The notes under the pieces were generated by a model. It ran no database searches. It saw nothing but the letters and a program-made list of their open reading frames with translations, and had not been told where the DNA came from. Positions 7,158 through 16,280 of a DNA stretch of 64,000 nucleotides are shown in pieces. Each line of letters opens with the position of its first letter. Position 1 is the stretch's first letter. The translations under genes and the position numbers were made by a program. Origin of the DNA: Xanthobacteraceae bacterium (GTDB lineage: Bacteria > Pseudomonadota > Alphaproteobacteria > Rhizobiales > Xanthobacteraceae); contig JAQSWY010000012.1 of NCBI GenBank assembly GCA_029266425.1, forward strand, positions 62,001-126,000. The letters are read 5' to 3'.

Positions 7158-8297
7158 ATGAAAATGACCCCTCCCCTGAACGGCCTGCCCAGGTTCCGTC
7201 TCAAGGCTCTCGATTTCCCCCATGCCGCCAATGCGCGCCCCGACCGGCTGCGCGATCTCGCCATTGTAGGCTCCAATCCGGGAGCGCTTCGGGCGCGATG
7301 CTACGTTCCGGCCGATCTGCCGCCGAAGGCGCCGCTCGTGGTGGTGCTGCACGGCTGCACGCAGACGGCAGGCGACTACGACAATGGCTCCGGCTGGTCG
7401 CGGCTGGCCGACCGCGAGGGCTTCGCGCTGCTCTTCCCCGAGCAGCAGCGCGCGAACAACCCGAACCTCTGCTTCAACTGGTTCGTGCCGGCGGACATAA
7501 ATCGAGGTGGTGGCGAGGCGCTTTCCATCCGGCAGATGGTGGAGGCCCTCGTCAAGCGCGAGGATCTGGACCGCTCGCGCATCTTCGTGACCGGCCTGTC
7601 GGCGGGCGGCGCCATGGCGGCGGTGATGCTCGCGACCTATCCGGAGGTGTTCGCCGCCGGCGGCATCATCGCCGGTCTTCCCTATGGCAGCGCCTCGACC
7701 ATTCCGGAGGCGTTCGACCGGATGCGCGGACTGGGGATGCCGACGAAGGCCGCTCTCCTGGAGAAGGTGCGTCAGGCATCTCCTCACAAGGGTCCGTGGC
7801 CGCGCCTCTCGGTCTGGCATGGCACGGCGGACCATACCGTCACCGCCGCCAATATGCGCGCCTTGACCGCTTTGTGGGCAGCGCTCCACGATCTCGACGA
7901 TGGGCCGCGCGTAACGGTGGATCACGGCTTTCCCCGCCGCATCTGGAGCGATCACGAGGGCCGCGAGGTCATCGAGGAATACAGCATCACCGGCATGGGC
8001 CACGGCCTGCCGATCAATGCACGGGGTGAGGAACATCTCGGCGAGGCCGGCCCCTATATACTCGACGTCGGCATCTCCTCGACGCTTCGCCTCGCGCAAT
8101 TCTGGGGGATTGCGGAGCAGGAGGTGCTCCATCCGGCCGCGCTCGACCCGCGTCCGCGCCAATCGGACGGTCCGGTCCCCCATAGGATCGGGGAGTACGC
8201 TCCGGCGGGCTTGCAGCGTCCTGATAACCGGATGCGTGCATCGGGCATCCGCAAGGTGATCGAGGACGCGCTCCGATCGGCGGGCCTCATGCGCTGA
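7158..8297 (+). CDS. PHB depolymerase family esterase
   Basis: 379 residues, alpha/beta hydrolase. Conserved points of the family are visible: oxyanion region VVVLHGCTQTAGDYD (residues 62-75), nucleophile Ser148 in VTGLSAGGAM, acid Asp225 in WHGTADHTV, and base His282 in GMGHGLP. The family covers short-chain polyhydroxyalkanoate depolymerases, feruloyl esterases and related enzymes; the natural substrate cannot be fixed. There is no clear signal peptide, so the enzyme may be cytoplasmic. The first ATG (7158) and a second at 7164 are both possible starts. The gene is monocistronic and converges on the SHOCT gene. Confidence 0.85.
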   Translation: MKMTPPLNGLPRFRLKALDFPHAANARPDRLRDLAIVGSNPGALRARCYVPADLPPKAPLVVVLHGCTQTAGDYDNGSGWSRLADREGFALLFPEQQRANNPNLCFNWFVPADINRGGGEALSIRQMVEALVKREDLDRSRIFVTGLSAGGAMAAVMLATYPEVFAAGGIIAGLPYGSASTIPEAFDRMRGLGMPTKAALLEKVRQASPHKGPWPRLSVWHGTADHTVTAANMRALTALWAALHDLDDGPRVTVDHGFPRRIWSDHEGREVIEEYSITGMGHGLPINARGEEHLGEAGPYILDVGISSTLRLAQFWGIAEQEVLHPAALDPRPRQSDGPVPHRIGEYAPAGLQRPDNRMRASGIRKVIEDALRSAGLMR

Positions 8298-8328
8298 CGC
8301 GGCCCGTTCGCCGGATCCGGCAGGCGGA

Positions 8329-9051
8329 TCAGAGCCGCGCGAGCAATTCGGCTTTCTTGGTCCGGAATTCGTCATCGGTGAGGAGGCCCTTCTTGAGCAG
8401 TTCGGAAAGCCCTTCGATCTTGCGCAGGACGTCATCGGCGGGCGCGGTCTCCGGACGGGGGCGTTCGGCGCCGAGGGTCGGCTGCGGCGCCCGCGCCTCG
8501 TCCCCGCCCCGCGACACTTGCCGAAGGTCCTGCAGCCTCACCTCGCCCTTCTGGCTGGTGAAGGCGACGCTCCGGGAACCCGACTGTTGCTGCGACACGC
8601 CGGAGATCAGATGATCGTCCGTGTCATAGACCGTCACCGTGCCGCCATCGCTGATGGCGAGGCGCCGCTCCGCCGGGAAGAAGGCGTAGCGCATGTCGTT
8701 CTGGGCACCGCTCGAACTCGGCAGCCCGAGCCCCTCGGGCCACCAGCCCCTGCCAGCGCCTGAGCCTTGCGCGTCACGTCGCATGGCGTGCTGCTGGGAG
8801 GCGAGGTCGGCGAGCTGCGAGCAGATATGATCGACGCGGGCCTTCAGCTGATAATTGAACATGTCCCCGATCATCAGCATGCCGCCGCGCGACCACTGAC
8901 CCATTCCGCCGAGTTCCGGATGGCTGAATTGCGCCATGGTGCCGCCGCCGGCGACCAGGGCGTCGAACAGCGCCTGCACCGCAGCCTCGCTCACCCCGTT
9001 GTCGGCGGCCACCTTTTCAATGGTGTTCTGCACCTCGGATCGCTGGCTCAT
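8329..9051 (-). CDS. SHOCT-domain protein
   Basis: 240 residues from ATG at 9051, chosen because AGGGAG lies just upstream; the in-frame ATG at 9108 lacks one. An N-terminal helical region (QNTIEKVAADNGVSEAAVQA) precedes a glycine-rich segment with PELGGMGQWSRGGMLMIGDM. A beta-rich middle follows, and the last ~35 residues are a SHOCT domain (IEGLSELLKKGLLTDDEFRT then KKAELLARL). SHOCT modules are short oligomerisation or anchoring helices found at C-termini of unrelated proteins, so no enzymatic role can be assigned. Confidence 0.8.
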   Translation of the reverse strand: MSQRSEVQNTIEKVAADNGVSEAAVQALFDALVAGGGTMAQFSHPELGGMGQWSRGGMLMIGDMFNYQLKARVDHICSQLADLASQQHAMRRDAQGSGAGRGWWPEGLGLPSSSGAQNDMRYAFFPAERRLAISDGGTVTVYDTDDHLISGVSQQQSGSRSVAFTSQKGEVRLQDLRQVSRGGDEARAPQPTLGAERPRPETAPADDVLRKIEGLSELLKKGLLTDDEFRTKKAELLARL

Positions 9052-9270
9052 GGCATCGCTCCCTGATGCGGACACAATGGCGACAGCATAGCGCGCCTTC
9101 CTGACCATTGGACAACCGTCATGCGTGCGGCAGGATCGACGGTCTCTGTTACCGTCCGAGCGCGAGTGCGCGCGTGTCGTTGCACCCGGTTCATCGAGAC
9201 GGGGCGGCCGATTGCATCCGAACGGAAAGGGCTCTAGTTCGAGGGACCGGCCTCACTGGGGACCTCGACC

Positions 9271-9663
9271 ATGCCGATGCGATATGAGGGCGGATGTCTG
9301 TGCCGGTCCGTGCGCTATGCGAGCGACGCCGAGCCGGTCAATGAGCGCATCTGCCACTGCCGGCTGTGCCAGCGCGCCATCGGCGCCAGCTTCAATGCGC
9401 GCCTGCTGTTCCGCGTCGAGGACGTCGCCATCGAGGGACCGGTGCGCACCTTTCCCTCGTCGGAGGCGCTGAAGCGCGGCTTCTGCCCGGAATGCGGCAC
9501 CACGCTGTTCTCGCTGCGCGAGAGCGCCGGGGTCATGGGCATCACTGCCGGGTCACTCGACGACCCCGGCCTGTTCAAGCCGGCCGAGCATATATGGGTC
9601 TCGTCCCGGCAGCCCTGGCTGTGCCTTGCCGACGGCCTGACCGAATATCCCGAGGCGCCCTGA
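9271..9663 (+). CDS. GFA/CENP-V domain zinc protein
   Basis: 130 residues. The cysteine layout of the GFA fold is complete: Cys9 and Cys11 (GGCLCRSVRY), Cys28, Cys30 and Cys33 (CHCRLC), and Cys72 and Cys75 (CPECGTTLF). These bind two zinc ions in the fold first described in a glutathione-dependent formaldehyde-activating enzyme; most members have no proven activity. The ribosome site is poor. The methyltransferase gene begins 45 bases downstream in the same direction, so the two may be cotranscribed. Confidence 0.85.
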   Translation: MPMRYEGGCLCRSVRYASDAEPVNERICHCRLCQRAIGASFNARLLFRVEDVAIEGPVRTFPSSEALKRGFCPECGTTLFSLRESAGVMGITAGSLDDPGLFKPAEHIWVSSRQPWLCLADGLTEYPEAP

Positions 9664-9707
9664 TCGCCTTTCCGCCCGCGTCCCTTCCAGCGAACGAGGT
9701 TTCCTCC

Positions 9708-10397
9708 GTGAGCGCTTTCGATGAGGTGTCCGCCGCGATCTGGCGCGGATACGACGTGCTTGAGAATTTCCGCCCTGACAGCGAGATCGACGACCAGGGC
9801 TGGAACTCCGACCACATCTTCCTCACCGACACCATGACCCGCGAGAAGCCGCGCGTCGTGGTCGAGCTCGGCGTGTGGAAGGGCGCTTCGACCATGACCA
9901 TGGCGGCGACCCTGCGCGAGCACGGCATCGACGGCTGCGTGGTCGCTGTCGACACCTGGCTCGGCTCGAGCGAGCACTGGATGAAGGACATGCACCGTTC
10001 CGACATGCGGTTCGAGAACGGCTATCCGCGGATGTACTACACCTTCCTGTCGAACATCGTCGCCAACGGCTTCTCCCGCCACGTCATTCCGCTGCCGCTG
10101 GATTCGGCGAACGCCGCCATCGTGATGCGCAAGTCGGGGGTTACCGCCGATGTCGTGCATATTGACGGCAGCCACGATTATGAATCGACCCTGGCAGACG
10201 TCAGGCGCTGGTGGAGCCTGTTGAAGCCCGGCGGGGTGATGATCGTCGACGATTACGATTCGCGCGGCCGGATCTGGCAGACGGTCCGCCGCGCAGTCGA
10301 CGATTTCCTCGCCGAGACCCCGCACACCGATTTCGAGTGGCGCCCGGTGAAGGCGCGGTTCCGGAAGGTCGAGGTGGAGGGGGACGGCTCTGTCTGA
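9708..10397 (+). CDS. Class I SAM-dependent methyltransferase (Methyltransf_24 type)
   Basis: 229 residues from GTG at 9708; longer upstream readings overlap the GFA gene and are not protein-like. The SAM-binding glycine motif is VVELGVWKGASTMTMA (about residues 46-61). Later strands give CVVAVDTWLGS, VVHIDGSHDYESTLADVRRW and GGVMIVDDYDSRG. This resembles the cephalosporin hydroxylase/rhamnosyl O-methyltransferase-like group that uses an acidic metal-binding pair (HIDGSHDY); the substrate is unknown. The TGA stop lies at the very edge of repeat copy A3, so the insertion may have trimmed the original C-terminus. Confidence 0.8.
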   Translation: MSAFDEVSAAIWRGYDVLENFRPDSEIDDQGWNSDHIFLTDTMTREKPRVVVELGVWKGASTMTMAATLREHGIDGCVVAVDTWLGSSEHWMKDMHRSDMRFENGYPRMYYTFLSNIVANGFSRHVIPLPLDSANAAIVMRKSGVTADVVHIDGSHDYESTLADVRRWWSLLKPGGVMIVDDYDSRGRIWQTVRRAVDDFLAETPHTDFEWRPVKARFRKVEVEGDGSV

Positions 10398-10493
10398 GCA
10401 TCCTTCGAGGCCGCCTGGGGCGACACCTCTGGATGAGGTCGCGTAAAGAACAACCTCATCCTGAGGTGCCGCGAAGCGGCCTCGAAGGATGTT
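10396..10493. repeat. Family A dispersed palindromic repeat, copy 3
   Basis: Begins GAGCATCCTTCGAGG and ends CCTCGAAGGATGTT. One internal base differs (CTCTGGATGAGG) from the usual CTCAGGATGAGG. The left end touches the methyltransferase stop codon. Confidence 0.85.
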
Positions 10494-10510
10494 GAAGCAG
10501 AGCAACGCCC

Positions 10511-11101
10511 TCAATCCCGGGCGCTGATCTCGCTCTCGCCGCGATAGACGACATTCGTCTTGCCCGGTCTTGTCGCGGCGCGGCGCATGAAGATGGTCGG
10601 GCGGCGGTGCTTCAGCGCGCCGCGGCGGCGGCGACGCGGGATGGTGCGGGCGACGATAAGACGGCCGAGCATCGGATAGGCCGCCTCGATCGTGCCGTCG
10701 AGCCGGGTCACCAGCATCGGCAAGCCGAGCAAGGCCGACCAGCCGCGCCACTCGGCGACGACATCATCGGGCGTCGGTGCAGAATAGAGCAGGATCTCCA
10801 GCGACGGATCGGCATGCGCCAGCACCAGCGCGACGCCCTCGCCCTCCTCGTCGAGCAGCCGAACGGCGACACCCTGCCAGGCGCTGACCCTGAGGCTCAG
10901 CTTCATCGGGATGCCGGCGACGCGGCGGCGCAGCACAATATGGTCGGGATGGAGCTCCACCGCGCGCAGGCCGGCGTCCGTGCCGTCGTCGCGATCGTGG
11001 AAGCGGACCGGCCACGCATCGGCTGCGTGCGGCCGTTCGATTCGGACATAAGGGTCCGGCTGGACGGGATGGCTCCCGTCCACTGCTGAATGACGCCTCA
11101 T
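10511..11101 (-). CDS. DUF6101 family protein
   Basis: 196 residues from ATG at 11101 (MRRHSAVDGSHPVQPDPYVR). It matches the alphaproteobacterial DUF6101 family of unknown function: a conserved VELHPDHIVLRRRVAGIPMK segment near the middle, a variable acidic stretch (LLDEEGEGVALVLAHADPSL) and a very basic C-terminus (RTIPRRRRRGALKHRRPTIF). No signal peptide or membrane helix is seen. It is divergent from the cysQ-like gene, with about 208 bases between starts, including a TTGACA box at 11239. Confidence 0.75.
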   Translation of the reverse strand: MRRHSAVDGSHPVQPDPYVRIERPHAADAWPVRFHDRDDGTDAGLRAVELHPDHIVLRRRVAGIPMKLSLRVSAWQGVAVRLLDEEGEGVALVLAHADPSLEILLYSAPTPDDVVAEWRGWSALLGLPMLVTRLDGTIEAAYPMLGRLIVARTIPRRRRRGALKHRRPTIFMRRAATRPGKTNVVYRGESEISARD

Positions 11102-11309
11102 AGCACTCCCCGCCGGTCGTTGTGGCTCTGTGGCCCCGGTCGTGAGGCGATCATGGCCCCCAAGTCTGCCTTCCGGCTTAAGGGAAATGGTTGACCGTTT
11201 CTTCGCCCCCGGTATCGCCGGCCTTCCCGCTGCCATGCTTGACAAAGTGTTGCGCCTCAAAGGGCTGAAGTCGCTTGCGCGGCGCGCGTGCGCCGCTTAT
11301 GCGCACGGG

Positions 11310-12137
11310 ATGGACGATCCTTCACCCACATCGCCGGCCGATAGCGCGGCCTCGCTGCCCGATCCGCTGGCGGATCCCGCCATTGCCGCGCGCCATATCG
11401 CCGATGCCGTGGTCGCCGCCGGCGCGGTGGCGGTGGCGATGTTCCGCACCGGGGTGAAATCCTGGTCGAAGCCGGGGGATTCCCCGGTGACCGAGGCCGA
11501 CATCGCCGTCGACACCATGCTGCGCGAGCGCCTGACCCTGCTCGCCCCCTCCTATGGCTGGCTGTCGGAGGAGACCGCGGATGATCCCTCGCGCCTCGCC
11601 CGCGAGCGGCTCTGGATCGTCGATCCGATCGACGGGACCCGGGCCTATATGCATGGCGGAGCGGACTGGACGGTGTCGGTCGCCCTCGTCGAGCACGGGC
11701 GGCCGATCGCCGCGGCGCTGTTCGCCCCGGTGACCGACGAATTGTTCGTCGCCGTCACCGGCGGCGGCACCACCCGCAATGCACTGCCGATCACTGCCTC
11801 GCCGGCGGCGGTGCTGCCCGGTATACGCATTGACGGGCCAGTGCATTTCGTCGACCAGTTGATGGGCGAGGTGCCCTTCACCCGCCTGCCGCGGATCCGC
11901 TCGCTCGCCTTGCGGCTGGCGCGGGTGGCGTCGGGGGAGGTCGATGCCGCCCTGGCCGCGCCCAACGGGCATGATTGGGACCTTGCCGCCGCCGACCTTT
12001 TGGTGCACGAAGCAGGGGGCCGCCTCACCACGCTCGACGGCCTCCCGCTCGTCTATAACGCGCCCGTGCCGCGTCATGGCGCCCTGGTGTCGGCCGGCGC
12101 CGCGCTGCACAAGCTCATTGTGGCGGCGGCGCATTGA
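11310..12137 (+). CDS. cysQ: CysQ-like 3'(2'),5'-bisphosphate nucleotidase / inositol monophosphatase family
   Basis: 275 residues from ATG at 11310; the reading extended to 11130 has a poorly conserved-looking, basic N-terminus. Metal-site motifs of the family are present: GWLSEETADD, WIVDPIDGTRAYMHG and HDWDLAAADLLVHEAGG. Enzymes of this branch remove the 3' phosphate from PAP during sulfate assimilation or act on related phosphates. The gene heads a run of same-strand genes (DUF4170, DUF374, waaA, lpxK), an order widespread in Hyphomicrobiales. Confidence 0.82.
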   Translation: MDDPSPTSPADSAASLPDPLADPAIAARHIADAVVAAGAVAVAMFRTGVKSWSKPGDSPVTEADIAVDTMLRERLTLLAPSYGWLSEETADDPSRLARERLWIVDPIDGTRAYMHGGADWTVSVALVEHGRPIAAALFAPVTDELFVAVTGGGTTRNALPITASPAAVLPGIRIDGPVHFVDQLMGEVPFTRLPRIRSLALRLARVASGEVDAALAAPNGHDWDLAAADLLVHEAGGRLTTLDGLPLVYNAPVPRHGALVSAGAALHKLIVAAAH

Positions 12138-12172
12138 GGAGCGGCTCGCCACAGGTGGACACGGAACCCGGA

Positions 12173-12424
12173 ATGACTGAGATCACGACCAGCCCGCAGC
12201 TCCTGCACCTCGTTTTCGGCGGCGAGCTCGAGAGCCTTGACGGCGTGACCTTCAAGGACATCGCCGGGCTCGACATCGTCGGCATCTATCCGAACTACGC
12301 CAGCGCCTTCGCCGCCTGGAAGGGCCGGGCCCAGCAGACCGTGGACAATGCGCACATGCGCTACTTCATCGTACATCTGCACCGCCTGCTCGATCCGGAT
12401 GCGACGCCGAATCCCGTCGGCTGA
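12173..12424 (+). CDS. DUF4170 family small protein
   Basis: 83 residues from ATG at 12173 (MTEITTSPQLLHLVFGGELE). It matches DUF4170, a short alphaproteobacterial family found between cysQ-like and lipid A genes; function unknown. Visible segments are VFGGELESLDGVTFKDIAGL, GIYPNYASAFAAWKG and MRYFIVHLHRLLDP. The pattern suggests a compact alpha/beta fold without catalytic signature. The gap to the next gene is 11 bases, so cotranslation is likely. Confidence 0.82.
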   Translation: MTEITTSPQLLHLVFGGELESLDGVTFKDIAGLDIVGIYPNYASAFAAWKGRAQQTVDNAHMRYFIVHLHRLLDPDATPNPVG

Positions 12425-12435
12425 GCGGCGCCCCC

Positions 12436-13203
12436 ATGGACCTCTGGCGTAGACTGCGCCGCTCGCACGGCGTGCGCCTCGCGCTCGGGCGCAGCATGGC
12501 GGCGTATCTGCGCTTCGTCTGGCGCACCTCGCGCGTCACGATGGAGCCGGCCAACCTCTACGAGCTCGCGGACGCCGAGCTGCCGATGATCCTCACCTTC
12601 TGGCATGGGCAGCATTTCCTCACCCCGTTCCTGGTGAAGCCGTACCACCGGGGCAAGGTGATGATCTCCCGCAGCGCCGATGCGGACGTCAACGCAATCG
12701 CCGCCGAGGCGCTTGGCATCGGCACGATCCGCGGCTCCGGCGCGATGAAAGTGACCGATTCCAACCGCAAGGGCGGGCTGAATGCGACGCTGGAGATGAT
12801 CCGCACGCTGGAGGAAGGCACCAACGTCGCGATGACGGCGGACATTCCGAAGATCGCCCGCATCGCCGGGCTCGGCGTCGTCACCATCGCCAAGCATTCC
12901 GGCCGGCCCATCTATCCCGTCGCCATCGCCACCCGCTACCGCATCCTGGCGAAGAGCTGGGACCGCGCCGCGATCCATCTGCCGTTCGGCACCGCGGCGG
13001 TGGTGGCGGGCGACGGTGTCCGGGTGCCGGCGGACGCCGATGCCGAGACGCTGGAGGCCGCTCGCCGCGAGATCCAGCGCCAGCTCGAGGTCGCCACCGC
13101 CCGCGCCGAGGCGCTGGTCGGGCGCAGACCAAAGACGATGACTCGCGAAGCACCGGCCAAAGCCGGGGAGCAAGGATCGCATCGCGGGTCGCCCAATGGC
13201 TAG
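12436..13203 (+). CDS. DUF374 lysophospholipid acyltransferase-like protein
   Basis: 255 residues. The PlsC-like acyltransferase segment FWHGQHFLTPFL (residues 55-66) is a DUF374 feature and takes the place of the HX4D motif. Later come ISRSADADVNAIAAEALGIG, RGSGAMK and MTADIPK, all typical. The protein probably transfers an acyl chain at the inner membrane, perhaps in lipid A or lipoprotein assembly, judged from its position before waaA and lpxK. The last ~30 residues (TREAPAKAGEQGSHRGSPNG) look low-complexity. The end overlaps the waaA start by 8 bases. Confidence 0.82.
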   Translation: MDLWRRLRRSHGVRLALGRSMAAYLRFVWRTSRVTMEPANLYELADAELPMILTFWHGQHFLTPFLVKPYHRGKVMISRSADADVNAIAAEALGIGTIRGSGAMKVTDSNRKGGLNATLEMIRTLEEGTNVAMTADIPKIARIAGLGVVTIAKHSGRPIYPVAIATRYRILAKSWDRAAIHLPFGTAAVVAGDGVRVPADADAETLEAARREIQRQLEVATARAEALVGRRPKTMTREAPAKAGEQGSHRGSPNG

Positions 13204-14491
13204 CGCCCCGAATACCGCGCTGATCTCCGCCTATCGCGCCGCCGCCTGGGTAGCGACGCCGTTCGCGCGGCTGCTCCTGGCCTCGCGGCTGAAGCGCGGC
13301 AAGGAGGATGCGGCGCGGCTGAACGAGCGCTTCGGCCGGACTGCGGCGCCACGGCCGAAGGGCCCGCTGGTCTGGCTGCACGGTGCCAGCGTCGGCGAGA
13401 TGCTCTCGCTGCTGCCGCTGATCGACCGGCTGCGCGGGCGCGGCTTCCATGTGCTGCTGACCTCCGGCACCGTCACCTCCGCCCGGCTCGCCGCGCAGCG
13501 CCTGCCGGCGGGGGCGGTGCACCAGTTCGTGCCGCTGGATTCCCCGCTGTTCCTGCGGCGGTTCCTCCGGCACTGGCGGCCGAACCTCGTGCTGCTCGCC
13601 GAATCCGAATTGTGGCCGAACCTCATCACCGAGGTGAATGCCCGCCGGGTGCCCCTCGTGCTGGTCAATGCCCGTATGTCGCCGCGCTCCTTTGCGAGCT
13701 GGCGCCGCCTGCCGCGCAGCGCCAGCGCCCTGCTCGCACGGGTCGATCTGTGCCTCGCGCAGGCCGAGGGCGACGGCCAGCGCTATGCCAAGCTCGGGGC
13801 TCCGCGCGTCACCGTGACCGGCAACCTCAAATTCGACGCGCCGCCGCCGCCGGTGGACGAGGCCGCCTTCGACGCCTTGCGCCAGGCCACGAGCGGGCGC
13901 CCGATGCTGGTCGCCGCCTCCACCCATGAGGGCGAGGACGAGGTGGTGATCGCCGCGCACAGGGGGTTGCGCGAGGCAATCCCTGGCCTCCTCACCATCA
14001 TCGCGCCGCGCCATCCGCAGCGCGGGCCTGCCATCATCGAGGCGGCGAACGGGGAGGAGGTGCCGGCGGTGCTGCGCAGCGACGGCTATCTGCCCGATCG
14101 GGGGACGCAGATCTATGTCGCCGACACCATCGGCGAGCTCGGCCTGTTCTACAGCCTCGCCCCCGTGGCGCTGCTCGGCGGCTCGCTGGTGGCGCGCGGC
14201 GGCCAGAACCCGATCGAGCCGGCGAAGCTCGGCGCGGCCATCCTCCACGGCCCGCATATCGGCAATTTCGAGGCGGTCTATGACCGTCTCGACACCGAGG
14301 GCGGTGCCGCGAAAGTGACCGACGCCCCCTCGCTGGCGGCGGCGGTGCGGCGATTGCTCGACGAGGAAGACGCGCGGGTGCGCATGACCGAGGCGGCGCG
14401 GGCGACGATCACATCGCTCAGCGGCGCACTGGACCGTACATTGGCGGCAATCGATCCCTATCTAGTGCAGATACGGCTCGAGAGGCACTAG
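13196..14491 (+). CDS. waaA: 3-deoxy-D-manno-octulosonic acid transferase
   Basis: 431 residues, the normal length for the family. The N-terminal domain includes the catalytic loop VWLHGASVGEMLSLLPLIDR, where the conserved Glu is the base. The region LLAESELWPNLITEVNARRV and the C-terminal nucleotide-binding portion TIIAPRHPQRG, ADTIGELGLFYSLAPVALLG and GGQNPIEPAKLGAAILHGPH are clear GT30 features. The enzyme adds Kdo from CMP-Kdo to lipid IVA at the inner membrane. It overlaps DUF374 and is followed by lpxK after 46 bases. Confidence 0.95.
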   Translation: MASAPNTALISAYRAAAWVATPFARLLLASRLKRGKEDAARLNERFGRTAAPRPKGPLVWLHGASVGEMLSLLPLIDRLRGRGFHVLLTSGTVTSARLAAQRLPAGAVHQFVPLDSPLFLRRFLRHWRPNLVLLAESELWPNLITEVNARRVPLVLVNARMSPRSFASWRRLPRSASALLARVDLCLAQAEGDGQRYAKLGAPRVTVTGNLKFDAPPPPVDEAAFDALRQATSGRPMLVAASTHEGEDEVVIAAHRGLREAIPGLLTIIAPRHPQRGPAIIEAANGEEVPAVLRSDGYLPDRGTQIYVADTIGELGLFYSLAPVALLGGSLVARGGQNPIEPAKLGAAILHGPHIGNFEAVYDRLDTEGGAAKVTDAPSLAAAVRRLLDEEDARVRMTEAARATITSLSGALDRTLAAIDPYLVQIRLERH

Positions 14492-14537
14492 CCCCTACTG
14501 CACCCGTCCCGAGGCAGGGATCTGTTGAAAGGCCAGC

Positions 14538-15557
14538 ATGCGCGCGCCTGAATTCTGGTGGCGACGGGAGCGCAGCCCCGCAGCCTCCCTCCTCGCCCCG
14601 CTCAGTGCGCTCGCCGGCGCCTATGCCAGCGCGCGGCTCAAGCGCGAGGGCCGCGATGTCGGCATTCCGGTGATCTGCGTCGGCAATCCGACGGTCGGCG
14701 GCTCCGGCAAGACCCCGACTGCGATCCATCTCGCCCACCGCCTCAGCGGGCTTGGACGGCGGGCGGTGTTCCTGACGCGAGGCTATGGCGGCAGCTTGCG
14801 CGGACCAGTCATCGTCGACCCCAACCGTCACACCTCCGCGGAGGTCGGCGACGAGCCGCTGCTGCTGGCGCGCACCGCTCCGGTCATCGTCGGGCGCGAC
14901 CGGGTGGTCGCAGCGCTGGGTGCCGAGCGGCTGGGCGCCGAGGCACTGGTCATGGATGACGGTTTCCAGAATCCGGCGCTCAGCAAATCCCTGTCGATCC
15001 TGGTGGTCGATGCCGCGGTGGGCGTCGGCAACGGGCTGGTGCTGCCGGCGGGGCCGCTACGCGCGCCGCTGGCACCGCAATTCGAGCGCGCCGATGCACT
15101 GTTGCTGATCGGCAATGGGGCGCCGGGTGAAGAAATCGGCGCCCGCGCCGCGAGCGCCGGTCTCCCGGTGCTGCACGCCCGCCTCGCCCCCGAGGCGGGC
15201 GCGGCGGCGCGGCTGATCGGGCAGCGGCTCTATGCCTTCGCCGGCATCGGCCGGCCGGCCAAGTTCTTCGCGACGCTCGACGCCATTGGCCTGCGCCCAG
15301 CGAAGACGCGCGCCTTCGCCGACCATCACGTCTTCACCGAAGCCGAGATCGAAACCCTGCTGCGCGAGGCCGATATCGGAGGTTTTACACTTGTGACGAC
15401 GGAGAAGGACGCCGCCCGCCTCGCCGCCAGCGCACAGGGACGGGTGCTGCTGCGCACAACGGAGGTGCTCCCGGTCCGGCTGGTGCCGGACGAGGCGAGC
15501 GGACACGAACTCGAACGCCTCCTCGCCAAGGCACTGACGCCGGCGCGGGCGGTCTGA
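14538..15557 (+). CDS. lpxK: Tetraacyldisaccharide 4'-kinase
   Basis: 339 residues. The Walker A loop is GNPTVGGSGKTPTAIHLAHR (residues 51-70), followed by FLTRGYGGSLRGP, VGDEPLLLART, VMDDGFQNPAL, and the C-terminal KTRAFADHHVFTEAEIETLL and TLVTTEKDAARL, all characteristic of LpxK. It phosphorylates the 4' position of the lipid A disaccharide. The ribosome site (GAAAGG) lies 8 bases before the ATG. It closes the lipid A block; a family B repeat follows. Confidence 0.95.
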   Translation: MRAPEFWWRRERSPAASLLAPLSALAGAYASARLKREGRDVGIPVICVGNPTVGGSGKTPTAIHLAHRLSGLGRRAVFLTRGYGGSLRGPVIVDPNRHTSAEVGDEPLLLARTAPVIVGRDRVVAALGAERLGAEALVMDDGFQNPALSKSLSILVVDAAVGVGNGLVLPAGPLRAPLAPQFERADALLLIGNGAPGEEIGARAASAGLPVLHARLAPEAGAAARLIGQRLYAFAGIGRPAKFFATLDAIGLRPAKTRAFADHHVFTEAEIETLLREADIGGFTLVTTEKDAARLAASAQGRVLLRTTEVLPVRLVPDEASGHELERLLAKALTPARAV

Positions 15558-15568
15558 GGCCGCGCCGG

Positions 15569-15680
15569 CCGTCATCCTGGGCGAAATCGAATGAACGCCA
15601 TCATGGCCGGCCTGTCCCCGGCCGTCCGGTCGTTTACTCGTCACGGGCATGAATCCCCGGGACAAGCCCGGGGATGACGG
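15569..15680. repeat. Family B dispersed palindromic repeat, copy 3 (degraded left half)
   Basis: The right part AATCCCCGGGACAAGCCCGGGGATGACGG is a clear end, while the left part (GTCATCCTGGGCGAAATC) and an internal CATGGCCGGCC-GGCCG hairpin are diverged, which may reflect two merged copies. It lies between lpxK and the convergent DUF892 gene. Confidence 0.7.
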
Positions 15681-15697
15681 TTGATGCGGGAAGCAGA

Positions 15698-16204
15698 TCA
15701 GCTCGCGGCGCGCATGTTGAGCTTGGATTCCGCGATCTTGGTCAGCTTCGCGTCGGCGGCCTTCTCCTCCTCCAGCGTGCGGGCGAGCACCGAAGCGCAG
15801 TCGTTGCGCCCGAGCCGCTTGGCCCAGGCGATCAGCGTGCCGTAGCGGGTGATCTCGTAATGCTCCACCGCCTGCGCGGATGCCGCGAGCGCTGCATCCA
15901 GCACTTCCTTGTCGGCAATGTCGCCGCTGATCTCCTCGGCTTCCTCGATGATGCCGTCGATCGCCGGGCAGGTCACCGTCTTGGCCTCGACGCCATGCAT
16001 GCGGAACACTTCCTCAAGCCGCGATACGTGCTGTTCGGTCTCTTTCAGATGGCTCTGGAAGCCGCTCTTCAGCGTCGGATCGGTCGTCTTGTCGATCATT
16101 TCCGGCAGCGCCTTCAGGATGCGCTTCTCGGCATAATAGATGTCGCGCAGCGTGTGCACGAAAAGATCATCCATGGTCTTGATGTCCTTGGTAAAGAAGC
16201 CCAT
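15698..16204 (-). CDS. Ferritin-like DUF892 (YciF/YciE family) stress protein
   Basis: 168 residues from ATG at 16204, chosen for the AGGAGGAAC ribosome site just before it. It starts MGFFTKDIKTMDDLFVHTLR, and the helical pattern YYAEKRILKALPEMID, HLKETEQHVSRLEEVF, AAQAVEHYEITRYGTL-type and ARTLEEEKAADAKL is that of YciF, with Glu and His ligands for a di-metal centre in a ferritin-like four-helix bundle. Relatives are induced by general stress and thought to protect against oxidative or osmotic damage. A promoter matching the EcfG consensus lies upstream (16281-16305), consistent with that role. Confidence 0.87.
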   Translation of the reverse strand: MGFFTKDIKTMDDLFVHTLRDIYYAEKRILKALPEMIDKTTDPTLKSGFQSHLKETEQHVSRLEEVFRMHGVEAKTVTCPAIDGIIEEAEEISGDIADKEVLDAALAASAQAVEHYEITRYGTLIAWAKRLGRNDCASVLARTLEEEKAADAKLTKIAESKLNMRAAS

Positions 16205-16280
16205 GGCTGTTCCTCCTCCGCTGAAGGTAATTGATGATGGAAACGGGAGTGGCGCGCTCGACTGGACGCCGTGCCGCATC